The notes: generated from the letters alone by a model not told the origin. 64,000 nucleotides of DNA from Moniliella sp. 'wahieum' (GCA_003971905.1 RSEE01000005.1:1116001-1180000); one strand, 5' to 3'. Numbered from the stretch's first letter, positions 1 to 11,552 are shown. Translations and numbers: made by a program.

Positions 1-27
1 GCTTTTTAAGCAGGGTAAGGGTACTTG

Positions 28-707
28 TCACCTCAGCTCGAGCCTCGGAAGGGGTACTCTCGGCTTGTGCGACAGATGCGCTCTCAAGCTTTGGGATGCG
101 CTTTCATGTCGAAGCGGAAGGAGGATCAAGCCCGCAAGTTGGCGTGCTGCATCCATGCATCTCACAGGCAACGTTTGGGCAAAGTACACCAATGTTGATT
201 GGGTCTCGTCATGGATTGTGCGCCAGGTCCAATTGCGTTCCCTCGAAGCATGCGCTTCCGACAGCAGAGACTGCAGCACAAGAGCATGCACACCACCGAG
301 TCGTTCCAGCGCATCTCCCGCACCAGAAGCTGTAGTAGAGTAGGCCCCTGAACCCTGCACCTGTTCGAGCCGAATGAAGATGTTTCGAAGCTGGTCCAGC
401 GCAGCCAAAGTTTCTGCTCCCCCAGGTAAGGACTTGCGATTGGCACCGAGATCCAGCGCGAGGGAAGCCGTCTTGGGCGTCTTCACTTCCTCCAGTGAGG
501 TGACAGATGCTACGTCCTGCCCGATCGGCACGGAGGAAGGAGAGAGTCGCTGTAGATCAGCCAGGATACTGGCCAGCTCAGCATCATTTCCCCCCGAGTG
601 GATGATAAGGACGCGACCGCGCCCACAAATGACCCCGTACGAGCCTCGATGCGCGCATCTAGACGCACCCCCGCGTCTCGAAGTAAGTCGAGCGGCAGAG
701 ATGCCAT
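28..707 (-). CDS. Unrecognised protein, about 225 aa
   Basis: I do not recognise this protein. The start chosen is the ATG at 705-707, preceded by a CACCATCGCCC context; it opens MASLPLDLLRDAGVRLDAR. That frame runs to about 615, where the sensible reading passes to a second frame (IIHSGGNDAELASILADLQ) that stays open to a TGA at 28-30. A single missing base or a very short intron would join them. The second part looks helical, with segments such as LAALDQLRNIFIRLEQVQ and DALERLGGVHALVLQSLL. There is no membrane segment, signal peptide or cysteine motif. It lies about 360 bases downstream of MIC60 on the same strand. Codon use resembles the neighbours, so it is probably real, but the function is unknown. 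Confidence 0.5.
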
Positions 708-1064
708 GGGCGATGGTGGTGGGCACTGTGGCAGGTATTGGTCTACTGCAATAATCAACCTCGCTCTCCTATCATCGATATCATCGTCGGCCCAACAATT
801 ATTCCGGCCCCCAAACCCTAATGTTCGTGTCGGGCCTGGAGCCTCTTCCAGCGCTTAGTTCGTTCCGCGCTTTTGAGCCCGTCCTCAACCGTTGAGCAAC
901 ATTTCGAGCGTCTTGAAGGCGTCATCCACTCTACCCACCCATATCTGTCCGGATCTTCTACATCCCATTTCGCGGCTATCGCACCGCACTTTCAAGCCCA
1001 CAAGAACGTTTCGGCTATGGCTAATGATGATTTGGGGCATCGCTCTCATTTTGCACGAAAACTT
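708..1064. other. Spacer between MIC60 and the unrecognised gene
   Basis: This is a gene-free spacer holding the 3' flank of MIC60 and the 5' flank of the next minus-strand gene. A small ATCGATATCATCG patch near 774-787 is the only pattern I see. Confidence 0.5.
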
Positions 1065-2922
1065 TTAGGCCAACAGCAAAGACTCGAACCGGGACTCGGT
1101 CTTGATCGTCTCGATGGCCTGCTGCACCTCGAGCCGGGTCCGAGCGGCAGCGAGCCAATCCTGGGCAATCAGGGCAGGCCATCCCTCGAGCCCCGTGAGG
1201 GCAGCGGTAGCAGTCGCGAGCTGGTTGTGCTCGAGGGCGTTGCGAGCAACAGCGACAGCATTCGCAGTCTGGTTGTTCCGTGTGAAGGCAGCGTTGTACG
1301 ACAGCATGGTCCGAGCACTGCAGATGTAGCATGGCAATGGGTCCGGCTTCGGGCGGAACCAGGGAGGCGCTGAGAAGCGCAGGTGCCACACGATCCACAA
1401 ACCATACATTCAAGTACGGCCCGAGGCCACCCCCGTGTCCGGAGCCGATTGGCTGTCAAGCCAGTCGAGCAGAGTGTAACAGGGCCCCGTCCGTTTTGTG
1501 CCCTCCCCATCCGTCTTCCCCACCGACAAGACAGCCTCCTTGAGCGCCCGCCTCTCCCGGAACGGCTGGGGCGGTGCAGCAGCCGACTCGCCTGGGGTGA
1601 GAGTGGCATGCTCCAGAGCGGTCGTGGCGTTCTGCAGCTGCCGCAACCGCGACGCATCGTCCCGCGCTTTGGCCTCGGCAGCCGTAGCATCTTGCAGGCT
1701 GGAGACCTGCTTGGCCAAGTCGTTCAAGCGAGCCAGACGTCCGCCGCGTTCCTGCTCGACCCTCTGGCCAATCTCGTCGATCCACCGTTTCTGAAGGGCC
1801 ACACCCTGGGCAACGACCTCGTTGTACAGCCGCTCGTGGATGAGAGCGGCCTGGCTCGTAAGCTCCGCCTTCAGCTTTTTCTCCGCCTCCGACTGCAGTG
1901 CCTTGGACTGGGCCTGGAGACGTGCCTCCCATGCTGCATCGCTCTCCCCTGCCTGGCGCACTGCCGTGTCATGCTGCGCCTTGAGCTGAACCTCGTACTT
2001 GGATTGCAAGTTCTTCAGTTCCTTATCCAACCGCTTTTGCTCTGCCGCCTTGATCTCATCCACGCGGGCGGTGAGTTTGCGCAAGTCGGCCTGGGCCTCG
2101 CGCAGCGCACCGGCCGCACGCGTGCTACCCGCCTCGCCGGCCGGGTGGCAGCTACAACCGCGGCAAGCTCGTCGATCGTCGTAGCCAACTCGCGAATGAT
2201 GGGTTCGGCCGGACCCGAGGTCACACTGCCTGCCAGCGACGGTAGCTTAATCGCTCCTGGGGGGGCGGAGACTGGCAACAGGAGCGTCTTCGGGCTTAAG
2301 ACGACGGTCGCTCGGGCCTGGAGAGTGAGCAACCAGGCCGACTGGCTTCTTCTCTTCGGGCTTTTCCGCACCCAATTGGGCCTTGGCCTGAGCTGCGGCC
2401 TCCTGCGCCTTGGCCGCGAGTGCATCCACCTTGGAAGCCGCAGGCTCCTCCTTTGGCGCCGGCGGAGGGGGCTCCTCGAGCGCAGGTCGCCCTTGGCAAC
2501 ATCCTGCTTGGGAACCGCAGGCCCCTTAACCTTGACAGGTGCGATCACGACGGCGTCCTTGTCATCCTCCGCCTGCTCACCCGTGAGGTATGCGTACACG
2601 CTCTTGCCCTTATCGTAGATAGACTGAGCGCCCTCCGCAACGGTCCGCACAGCAGCCACAGCATCGTCAATGTTGTGGGTCTCGAAGAAGTCGAGAGTGC
2701 GTGCGCCATAGGGCACATTCTCCGCAAAGAAATCGGCGTAGCGGTCGCTCTGCGCGCTGGCCACGACAGACAGGCCGTAGAAGGCCGTCACGCGCGCGAA
2801 GGAGTAGAAGATGAAGCGGCGACCGGTCCTGCGGGCGCAGGGGCACCAGGCGTGGAATAGGCGCGTACACCAGCACGCAGGGGAGCTACAGCACCGCGCA
2901 CGCGCAACAGGGCAGCACTCAT
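1065..2922 (-). CDS. MIC60: MICOS complex subunit MIC60 (mitofilin)
   Basis: MIC60 is the core subunit of the MICOS complex. It sits in the mitochondrial inner membrane and shapes crista junctions. The ATG at 2920-2922 opens an arginine-rich presequence (MSAALLRVRGAVAPLRAGVR, then AYST). Next come an inner-membrane segment (FIFYSFARVTAFYGLSVVAS, about 2815-2750) and the conserved FFAENVPYG stretch. An Ala/Pro/Lys-rich linker and a long coiled coil (about 2080-1600) follow. The C-terminal mitofilin signature is visible as LDWLDSQSAPDTG, VWFVDRVAPALLSASLVP and LEGWPALIAQDWLAAAR. These pieces lie in different frames: I count at least five frame switches, including two within the last 350 bases, without convincing splice sites. 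Total length of about 600 aa fits fungal MIC60. Identification is firm; the exact reading is not. Confidence 0.9.
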
Positions 2923-5478
2923 CGTCGGCGGCAATGTCGTCGGTGTCGTCGTCGTCGGGACAGCCCCTCGGCTTCCAACCAGGTGGCCCGGCTGAGCGTT
3001 GATAGACGCTGGCCAGCTCGGCCAAGACCGGGTGCGAGACTGCCCCCGTGCGGTGTGTATTGGCTGACGTAACGCGATGAGAAATCCAATCCAGCCGGCG
3101 TGCAATTTCATTCACACATCGCAGGCTTTATCACGCATGCCACATAACCCTCAGGGCGTCAGGCCGATCTCGTGTCCAAGTCAACGTGTTCGATTGGGCG
3201 TTCGGTACGTGGAGCTCCAAGGAGACATATCCATTCTAGCCATCGTACCCGAACCGTCGTATTTCGTTGTGGGAGAAGGAGAGCTGGCGCCCGTGCAATG
3301 GGCGCTTTTTCTGCTGGCTTTGCTTCGTAGAACGGGATGTGGCCCAAAGGCAGGGAGTTGGGTAAGAGTCCGCCGGCCCCGGGCCGGAAACTGCCTGAAA
3401 AAGCGCCGGTGCTTCGGAAGATTGTGAAAGATCGGAGAGATCTGTGACATGTGACTTTAGATCTGAGTTCTGAACACGAACAAACAACCTAACCCTACCG
3501 CTTGCCGCATCGGTGTACGCTCTCGTACGTTGTACGCCCACCCATATACTGTGGTATACACCTGATATACCCTCCATCCTGTATAATCATGACGCCTGTC
3601 CCAGGCAAATACTCCATGAGTTGCTTTCGGAGGCAACATCCCGTTTGTTGGTGAAGAGAAGTTACAGGTCACTGCGGGCTGGCTCGCCTAATGAACAACC
3701 CATCTAATACCCCGTCCATTGCGCCGAAACGGAGCATGTGTCCACATCGATATGTTTGTGCTGTTTACGTTCTTGCTGAGAGCGGATAACCTACCCATTA
3801 CATTATTATGCCTTTTCGTCGTGTTTGACTGTTCCTGTTCCTAACTGAGTGTGGGAACATTTCCCTACTTGAACTGTGCTCCTTTTGAGAGCCATTCGCC
3901 TTCATTTTCCTCCCTATTTCTAGTATACGCTGTTAGTACTACGTTGATTCCTCAAAGTTCATGTCTGTATAGCATTTGTTCTAGTATTGTCTTTGTTCTA
4001 AGTTTTTGCCCCTAGCGGGTCATTTTGTATCAACATCTGCTTGTGAATCATTCTTGACCCACCAGGCAATACCCGCGTCACTCTCTAGTTCACCAGCAGT
4101 ACCAACGGCCTGTGCTTCAGCGACCACCTCTTGGTCTTTCCGAATCATTTCGAATACAGGCTCCTTTGCCGTCAATCTCCCAACAGCTTTCAGTGTTCTC
4201 TGTTGGCTTTCTACATAAAGTCACCAGGTGGATGAACCCTTGATCTGTTCCATTAGACCCTCTGTTTTGTAAGCTCACAATGCACAGCGCTCACATGGCT
4301 CACATTTAAAAGATTAGGGCTGAGGGAAATGCACCTGCCCAGGACAATCTATAGGAGTGAGAACGAGTAATCGAACCCTGTGAGAGACTATAAACGTTAA
4401 ACCGCGGTTGTCCCTTTAATGTTATAACCGAGAGGATATAGCTACACGCTTTCCTAGCTAGGGTCGAGGGCACCTGTCCGGGCGGAAACAATCAGAGATA
4501 GCTTCGTGTAAGCTACTGCGCTAATCCCCGATCTTAAGTGCAAAACAGGGAGAGAGAGAAGGAGGGAAACGAGGCGCGACGCTATTCATGCGGAGCGGGC
4601 GATTCGCAAAACACTGCAGTCACAAGTCACTTGGCCGACAAAACCATGCAAAGTGTCAGCCATATGCCGCCATATGCCGCCACTCCAACAACACTGTGCC
4701 CCCGACGACCCCTATGACTCAACGCTGCTGGCATCAGAGTCCTGTGTTCCCTTGTCCGAGGTACATATTTACTTCGGTCCTTCTCCACTCCATGAATAGT
4801 AAGATTCCCATATATCTTCCCTCCTCCTACCTCATCTTAATCATCTCTAACTCCTGCTAGAATATGGACCTGACGGCCTCATATGACCAGACATATGCGA
4901 TAATAAAGCAAACCAAGGGTATGCTATTGGTGAAGAACTCGAAATATGCTCAGCCACTCAAATCCTGACGTCGACGTTCTGATCGTTCTGATGCTTGAAT
5001 CCTTTCAGTTGTATAACTGGATGGACAACACGTCCAGGCAGGATGCTGCCAGTGCTGCCCAATTTCATCAGAAGGTTGCCAGTTTTCATCTATAGGGGAG
5101 GTATGCGCGTTATTCCTTCTCCACGGTGAATGGGACCAGAATAAGCTTGCCAGACGCCTCCCATCCTTCGTTGTCATCTTTCTCTTTGGAATGCCTGTTG
5201 AGTATATATACCATTCGAGGGCACCTTGACCGTCCTCCCTTACGCCCTGCAGCCACCACTAATGACAAGGACCGTAAAACGACCGTGCGCTACAGATCGG
5301 ACAGCATCAAACTAGGCTTGGAGTCCGCATAGAACTGATCTGTTCGAACCCGGCTGATGAGGCAGAGGCATCAAGAAGATTGAAGCCTTTGAGACCAGTT
5401 GGGTTATTTGGCAGCCCATCTTCCTAGATGCCGAGCGACGGTGTCCGCTAAGCCCTCGTCAGAGTGACTATGCGACCG

Positions 5479-5509
5479 CCCCCCCCCCCCCCCCCCCGCC
5501 CGCCCCCCC
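5479..5509. repeat. C-rich homopolymer tract
   Basis: A near-pure run of C, interrupted by two single G residues, in noncoding DNA. Its exact length is unreliable if the assembly has homopolymer errors. Confidence 0.8.
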
Positions 5510-6680
5510 ATTCGGTCATGTGAGCACGATATCATATTCAATTCCGTATTCTTCAATCCAAAGCAGTATCAGACCTTTCATTATTCTTGGGATTGACGGA
5601 TCAACACACATTCCCCACAGGATGTGGGTACGATCCTTGTTCTAGATCTTCCTTGCCCCCTTTTGTGTCTCTTTCCCCTCTCATCACGCGGTCTACCGTG
5701 TGATAGCTTCTCTTTCTCCTCTGGTATATAGGCGCCATTCCATGCAGCCTGAATGATACCTGTCGGCATCCGAAGCAATCTCCCTCCTACAGTGATATAT
5801 CTAAGATTAGCCCGTTTTCATACTGTGGTATAGTCCCTCAATAAGGAAGCGAAGCACTGTAGGCTGTGGAAATGTCAACCCGGCGACGCCGATGCTATTC
5901 CTCGTCTCTATGATATCTATGTACGCACCCAGTTCATTGATTAAGTCCCCCATGACATCTTTGGAATCTGTGGGGCTACTGATCTCGCTAAAATCCTGAC
6001 CCCTCTCGATAACATGATCGCTCGAGAGTTCTGTATGCCAAGCCTGTATCCATGCCTTCTTCGAAATTCTCGATGCCCTCCTCATCTATGACCTCGCGGA
6101 ATTCTTGATTTTTCCCTTTTTCCCACCCATGACTCCCCGAAAGCTTTGAGGGTTCACTACCCAGGATTCCGCTGAAATGCCTTCCTTCTCGGGCAGTTTG
6201 CATATCGCCGAACAGCCTGATATCACTGATGATAACCCAGGTCCCCTCTGACTAGCTGACTTCAGAGGATGGGGTCGGTCGCCGGGGACGGCGTTTGACA
6301 ATTTAATAACTGGTAGTTATATTCGATTGGGATCTGTCATATTCGCCCGACTCTTACAGATCCATGGTGAATCATTATATTCGTGCCATCACCTTGCAGA
6401 GATGGGCTGGAGCTTTTGAAGCCTGTTTTGTAGCGCGACTTGGAACAACACATCTCCTGTCAGAAATGAGGCCTCAGTATCTCAGTTTATTGACTAGTGA
6501 AGGTGAGGGAAATGATAACCCGTTTTGACTCTCGAACGTCCGCAAAAACCGGGCTGTATTATCCCCCGGGACGCGGGACGATTTAATTGTCGGGGCCTGG
6601 GCAGACTTGGGCACCCTCTGTGGAGTGAGACTTTTGCTATGAGCTGAGGGATGATGGCGTGAGGACTGAGCGCCTGTTGA

Positions 6681-6716
6681 GCCTGAGGCCCTGAGGGCCT
6701 GAGGGCCTGAGGGGGA
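6681..6716. repeat. GGCCTGA word array
   Basis: GGCC followed by TGA repeats here with a G spacer (period 8, about three copies), preceded by a GCCTGAGGCCC variant. It fits the palindrome-plus-TGA design seen elsewhere in the intergenic DNA. Confidence 0.7.
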
Positions 6717-8263
6717 AGCGAAGGAAGCCGCCTCGGGAAAACGCAAGTGAGCAATTGATGAAAGTCAAACGTGTCAGCGCCATCATGCATGCAGCTGATC
6801 ACGCATCACGCATCGCGCTGTTCTATCCGACTCTCCCCTATGTTCTGCCCCTAACGGGCTCCTCTTTTGGAATAGATCCATCACCTCCCTCTCTCTTCTC
6901 TCCGTAGGCCTTTGTCCTCGTTTTAAAAAACGTTTACCGTTAAACGTTAAATTCGTTCACAGAAAGTTAGCTAATAATACACAAACGCCTCCCACACACT
7001 TGAACAGTGACTTAGTGACATGTTGTGAGTAATGTTGTCTCATCGACTCATCTGCCACCAACGTCCAACACCCTGTAATCTCTGTGACTTTGCCCCTCCT
7101 CCCCGATGCAGTCACGAGAAACAGCATAAAAAAGCACCCTGCCAGTAGCAGTGGTAAACGGTATCCTAAAGGCGCTGTAAAACGCGTAACAGGGGAGGCA
7201 CTGGGAGGCCATAGGAGGCCAATAAAACAGGGTGTGCGTCAGGATGCATCACCTCTCTCGACCTGCTGGCTTTTACGGATGAGATCGAGATGAGATGCAA
7301 ACTGAAATCCGTCTCCGACAGTCGTCGAACGCGGTAATCGGGTCACGAGAACTGCCGGCGACCTCCCGGCAACCTAAGGCCGACCTACACTAGGAGATGA
7401 GCGAGAGCCACAGTCACGTGATTGGGACACGAACCCGGACCTACAAACGCTTATAATCGGGCCCGAGCCTTTTGTTCTCTCTCGGCTGTGTATTAAATCG
7501 GACATCATTTGCACCCTTACTAAAGCTTCAAGCTTAATGGCCGCTGGTAGCAAGCGGGAGCGGTGGGGGGGGGGAAAGCAGGCTTGGGAGTTGCCTCTTC
7601 TCTTATGCGTGGCCTCCAGCCTCCAGCTTCAACGTCTTTTCAACGCCCTCAGACCGACCATCTGTATACCAACGTTCAACCCAGTCAGCCCACCGTCATC
7701 GCGATGAGAGATTAGCGGCAATTAACCCCCAGGCCCCATTTGAGCACCATTTATTCACAGTGGGTTGTCTGGACTACCATGTCACGTCTGGTTGTGCCCT
7801 GTAGCTTTTGCACTGCTGCAAGTAGCTGATGCAAGGCGGGTCGGAGTACGATGAGCTGCGTGAGATCTGAGAAGAGAGATCACGATTATAATGGCTGCTC
7901 CGATCTTAAATGACGTTGATGACGCGTGACCGCGTCATCGCAGAGCAGATCACAGTTGGTTCTCACACAACAAGTCATGCATCGTATCATGCATCTTGCA
8001 ACGTGCCTCCTCGATCAGTACATGCATGTCACAGGTCACGGTCACATGCACAGGTCACGGGTCGCCAGCGTCACGTGGTGTGTCACGTTCGGGTTCCAGC
8101 CTGTTCCAGCTTTATTCGGACTTTTTCCCTGTACCAGGTTCCGGGTCCGATAGGTCCAGCAGGGTTGGACGCGTTGCGATGTGTTTCTATCTATACACGA
8201 CGGAGGTGCCACCTACTGTGACATGATGTGACAATTGCCCAAACTATGGATATATGGCAGTGA

Positions 8264-8306
8264 CTAGTTACTAGTGACTAGTGATCGAGCGCTAGTGATC
8301 TAGTGA
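8264..8306. repeat. CTAGTGA heptamer array
   Basis: Four exact CTAGTGA units at 8271-8277, 8278-8284, 8292-8298 and 8300-8306, plus one CTAGTTA at 8264-8270. They are interrupted by TCGAGCG and a single T. The unit is the palindrome CTAG followed by TGA. Confidence 0.85.
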
Positions 8307-9545
8307 TATGAGGCCCTCTCTGTATAGATTCTTGGCGGAGCCGTGAACGGGGGGGGTTATTCGCCGCAACCGCCCTCATTAATCATTCAGATGGTCTGGT
8401 TCGAAATATTAGGTATGGCAGTCATGCTCATCCACAACAGCTGTGCCCTGCAGATGGTTTGCTTAATTACACTCGCTTTATGATCGTCGGCATCCCACGG
8501 TTCGGCCATGGTGCTGACAGGAAAAGCCAAAGGCCGCATTTAGAACATCTCCCGCATTCCCTTTAACCACAAGCCAACGACGATGCAACAATGTTCTCAA
8601 GCAAGGGGAAGAGCAAGGATGGCGGGCTCCGTATTAACGTGAAGCACGACCCATTTTTTCTCACAACATTCTCACGCCCCCGCCCAGGCTGCTTCCCTTT
8701 GCTGTACTATCCCCCTGTTGTCTAAGCCCCATCTCACTTGCTGCTAATGAACGTTGAACATGAACGTTGAGACATATTGACAGAGCGAAGCAGAGGAAGC
8801 AGCCGAAGCCTGCGAAGTTCCCTGCGGCACAAATACTATCATCCGATAGCACTTCCTCGGGCATCATGTCCCATCCTTCTCTTCTATAAAAGTCGGGGTA
8901 TGTGCTGCGTCTTTATCAGCGTCGCAATCCTCAGTAATATAGCACTGTAAAAAAACAGGCGCGACGAGAGCAGGAAACTATATGATAATAATAAGACGAT
9001 AAGGGAAACGACCACCCTCTCCTTTGCGACGCCAGTGAAGCCACAGAAGGGTGACTAGTGGTCGCACACGCTGTCTACTAGCGCCCTGTTAATAGCTGTT
9101 AACACAGAGCTGACAAAAGGGCAAAGGGAGGACGAAAGAGTCTGCTGCAAGCTCCAAGTTCCAAGCTCCAAACGCGTCAAGCTCAGGAGGCCTTAGGCTC
9201 AAAAGGGCGAGAGAAGATCGGTGATATATGATAGACGACGAATAAGAGGGAAGAGTGGCAAGGACGTTGAACACTCGTGCGTCTCTCTCTTTTTTGTTTC
9301 CATATAGTGGGCATGCAGTACGACTTGTGGCTGTAAAATGTAAAGCTCCACCCAGTCACATTGTTGACAAAACACATCGACTGACGAGACACTATTGTTG
9401 GAGTGTGGTGGCATGTGGCACCACTTGGTGTGATGGCTGGATCGGCCATGTCGCTGGCAAGCGGAACTGGCTATAGAGCTCCGCAACTCGCGCGCTCCGG
9501 ATTGGTTACCGTCGCGCCCTCGTTCCCCTCCTTCCTCTTCTCCCT

Positions 9546-9749
9546 GTTGCATTGAAGGTTGGACTAGCGTCAGGAGCTTACAGAAGATATCTCTGACTGT
9601 TCCCACCCTGCACAGGTGAGCTTCCTGTTCTCTCTCTTCCTGCTCTCTTCTGCTTCTGGCGCTTGTCCTTGTCCATCGGTTGCATTGAAGGTTGGACTAG
9701 CGTCAGGAGCTTACAAGAAGCTATCTCTGACTGTTCCCACCCTGCACAG
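9546..9749. repeat. Direct duplication of about 70 bp
   Basis: The segment starting GTTGCATTGAAGGTTGG and ending CCACCCTGCACAG occurs at 9546-9615 and again at 9679-9749. The copies differ only by small indels in the middle (ACAGAAGATAT versus ACAAGAAGCTAT). A CT-rich spacer of about 63 bp separates them. The first copy is followed by GTGAGC and the second by TGCAATC. Confidence 0.85.
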
Positions 9750-9969
9750 TGCAATCGTCCTTAGCTTGGTAGCGTAGCTACTTCTCAGTTAACGGACAAC
9801 CGCGGTTCGGGCTCTCATTGGTGTGACCGATTCATCGCGCTCACCCATTGATCGCCTAGTCTAGTGCTTCGCCCTAGCCCCCAATCTTTCAACTATATAG
9901 GCCACAGTCAAAAATGATATTCACTAAGTATAATAGTCACTGTGCCATAATAATCACTGTGCCATGTGA

Positions 9970-9987
9970 CTATAGTGACTATAGTGA
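9970..9987. repeat. CTATAGTGA nonamer, two copies
   Basis: Two adjacent CTATAGTGA units: a six-base palindrome plus TGA, a longer version of the heptamer design. Confidence 0.75.
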
Positions 9988-10201
9988 CTGGACTTACCGC
10001 TTATTCGAACCCCTGCCTCCTCTTGGTGTGCAAAAGGCTTAGACGGAACCAACACCACCGCGATTGCATTGCTCAGCAGCGGCTCAGCGCTCAACATCCC
10101 CGAGGTTCTCACTCAAATCCTTGGGTTCCTCCAGTCTTACAGAGTGGCCTTAAGCTTGTCAATGATATGGACGCAGAGTAGTCGCTCCAAAAGGAACATC
10201 A

Positions 10202-10215
10202 CGCGTCACGCGTCA
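10202..10215. repeat. CGCGTCA heptamer, two copies
   Basis: Two exact adjacent units, preceded by a partial TCA. The unit is the palindrome CGCG followed by TCA. Confidence 0.8.
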
Positions 10216-10252
10216 CACGCAATGATTAAAGCAAGCTTTATACTAAGGATGA

Positions 10253-10280
10253 TCGATGATCGATAATCGATAATCGATGC
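10253..10280. repeat. TCGATGA/TCGATAA heptamer array
   Basis: Four tandem heptamers at 10253, 10260, 10267 and 10274: TCGATGA, TCGATAA, TCGATAA, TCGATGC. The related array at 27872-27899 has the same order of variants. Confidence 0.85.
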
Positions 10281-10281
10281 T

Positions 10282-10320
10282 CGGACCCGTACCCGGACCC
10301 GTGCCCGGACCCATGCCCGG
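10282..10320. repeat. 12-bp tandem repeat CGGACCCGTACC
   Basis: Three adjacent 12-bp units (CGGACCCGTACC, CGGACCCGTGCC, CGGACCCATGCC) directly after the TCGATGA array. Confidence 0.8.
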
Positions 10321-10555
10321 TGGTCGTGTGGTCGGAGAACCAAAACACGTCGGATATCGATCATGGAGACCACATCGACTGCAGATCTTATATCCTTACT
10401 TATATCCTTACGCGATACCACAAAAACGCGACAGAACAGCTAAAGTTCCTGGTCTAGTTATGTGTTCCTGGTAACTTCCGATCGCTTACCAGTTAGTTAG
10501 TAGTTACTAGTTATAGTTACCGGTTACCGGCTATTAGTTACTAGTTACTATTAGG

Positions 10556-10569
10556 CGCGTTACGCGTTA
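10556..10569. repeat. CGCGTTA heptamer, two copies
   Basis: Two exact CGCGTTA units, a variant of the palindrome-plus-TCA design. They follow a patch of TAGTTACTAG words at 10488-10552. Confidence 0.7.
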
Positions 10570-10663
10570 CGCTTTACATGTTCCACGGTACGCCGCTGGG
10601 GACACAGTTCATTATGAACAGTGTGATCGCGTGTTGTGTGTTAGGTGCTAAGTGATGTATGGG

Positions 10664-10677
10664 TGCATCATGCATCA
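10664..10677. repeat. TGCATCA heptamer, two copies
   Basis: Two exact adjacent units of the palindrome TGCA followed by TCA. Confidence 0.8.
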
Positions 10678-10718
10678 TGTATGCCACCCGTGCCGCGTGG
10701 CACATGGCATGCATGCCG

Positions 10719-10746
10719 CATATCACATATCACATGTCACATGTCA
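10719..10746. repeat. CATATCA/CATGTCA heptamer array
   Basis: Four tandem heptamers: CATATCA twice, then CATGTCA twice. Similar CATGTCA arrays occur near 18.4, 30.25 and 61.4 kb. Confidence 0.85.
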
Positions 10747-10785
10747 CATTGCTGCTTTTGACATTATTTGATCTGGCTGCCAATA

Positions 10786-10857
10786 CTCAGTGTACTCACT
10801 GAGTTGAGTACTCAGAGTAGTACTGAGACTCAGTCGAGTGGTTGAGTACTCAGAAGC
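10786..10857. repeat. GTACTCA/TGAGTAC word cluster
   Basis: GTAC followed by TCA, and its complement, recur at irregular spacing in this stretch, mixed with ACTCAGT words. Confidence 0.65.
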
Positions 10858-11552
10858 TGTGAGAAAATGTGGTTAGTGGCCTACCCAGCAACACAGTACT
10901 CAGTCGGTGCACTAGCTGGTACCAGGTACTCCGCCCTCGGTGTCTTGCGGACTAGCAAACGCGGCACATGTCACAGCCGTCACAAGACCGGAGCCAGGAA
11001 GCCTGGCAAGCCTCCCAGCAACTCCCAGCTCCCAAGGTTTTGCGGACTAGGGCGGGTATCATCACACCCCGAACTGAAGCCGATGATCGATGATTGGGGT
11101 GGTGCTGATGGTGACTGTGATATGCATGTGACATGTGACGTCCGTCTCGACGGCCACGCCCACGCTCCAAGGCCACCCAGCAATCCAAGCGCATATATAT
11201 GGAGGTGAAATTTGATGTTTGAAAACGGTAAACGGCAACTGGTCGCCGGTAAACGTAAACTGACGTTTGACGTTCAACTGAACGTTCAGCCAACTAAGCG
11301 CCGAGCCTCAGCGATCAACGCGGTAAACTCTCTCAGGCCTGACTCGGGCCTGGCCTCTCAGGCTGAGACCTCAGGATCACAGCGCCCTTCGCACTGTCCC
11401 CACCCGCCGCCTCACGTCCACTTCCCCTCCTGCCGCCGTCGTTCCCACCACCGCCACCTCATCTCCCCTCTTCCTTCTGCCCCCCCCTACCTCCATTTGC
11501 CCAGAACCACGCTCCCGCCAACAGCAACCCTCCCGCCCTCCCTCTGCCATCG

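Larger units (their letters stand above)
2923..8263. other. Gene-poor, lower-GC tract upstream of MIC60
   Basis: About 2923-3115 is the MIC60 promoter and 5' UTR side. From about 3450 to 7500 the DNA is visibly richer in A and T than the gene blocks, and all open frames are short (under 120 codons). None resembles a known family. One minus-strand stretch at 5807-6203 reads plausibly across two frames (QDFSEISSPTDSKDVMGDL), so it may be a decayed gene fragment. No terminal repeats, transposase or reverse-transcriptase motifs were seen. Confidence 0.4.
8307..11552. other. Intergenic region rich in short tandem words
   Basis: I see no convincing gene here. It has a 70-bp direct duplication, many heptamer arrays (listed separately), a TATAAAAG box near 8885 with no evident transcript, and GTTAACGTT/CGGTAAACG words near 11225-11290. 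The last few hundred bases are the 5' flank of the Zn2Cys6 gene and are C-rich. Confidence 0.4.

Noticed and set aside
1383-2618. 411-codon plus-strand open frame
   Set aside because: It lies opposite MIC60 and its peptide is the Leu-rich complement of the coiled-coil codons.
4320-4500. TCGAACCC and nearby words resembling tRNA arms
   Set aside because: No cloverleaf could be formed on either strand.
8880-8900. TATAAAAG box as a promoter
   Set aside because: There is no open frame or recognisable RNA downstream, so it is not reported as a feature.
9546-9749. LTR or transposon ends
   Set aside because: The duplication is too short, there is no coding sequence between the copies, and I see no target-site duplication.
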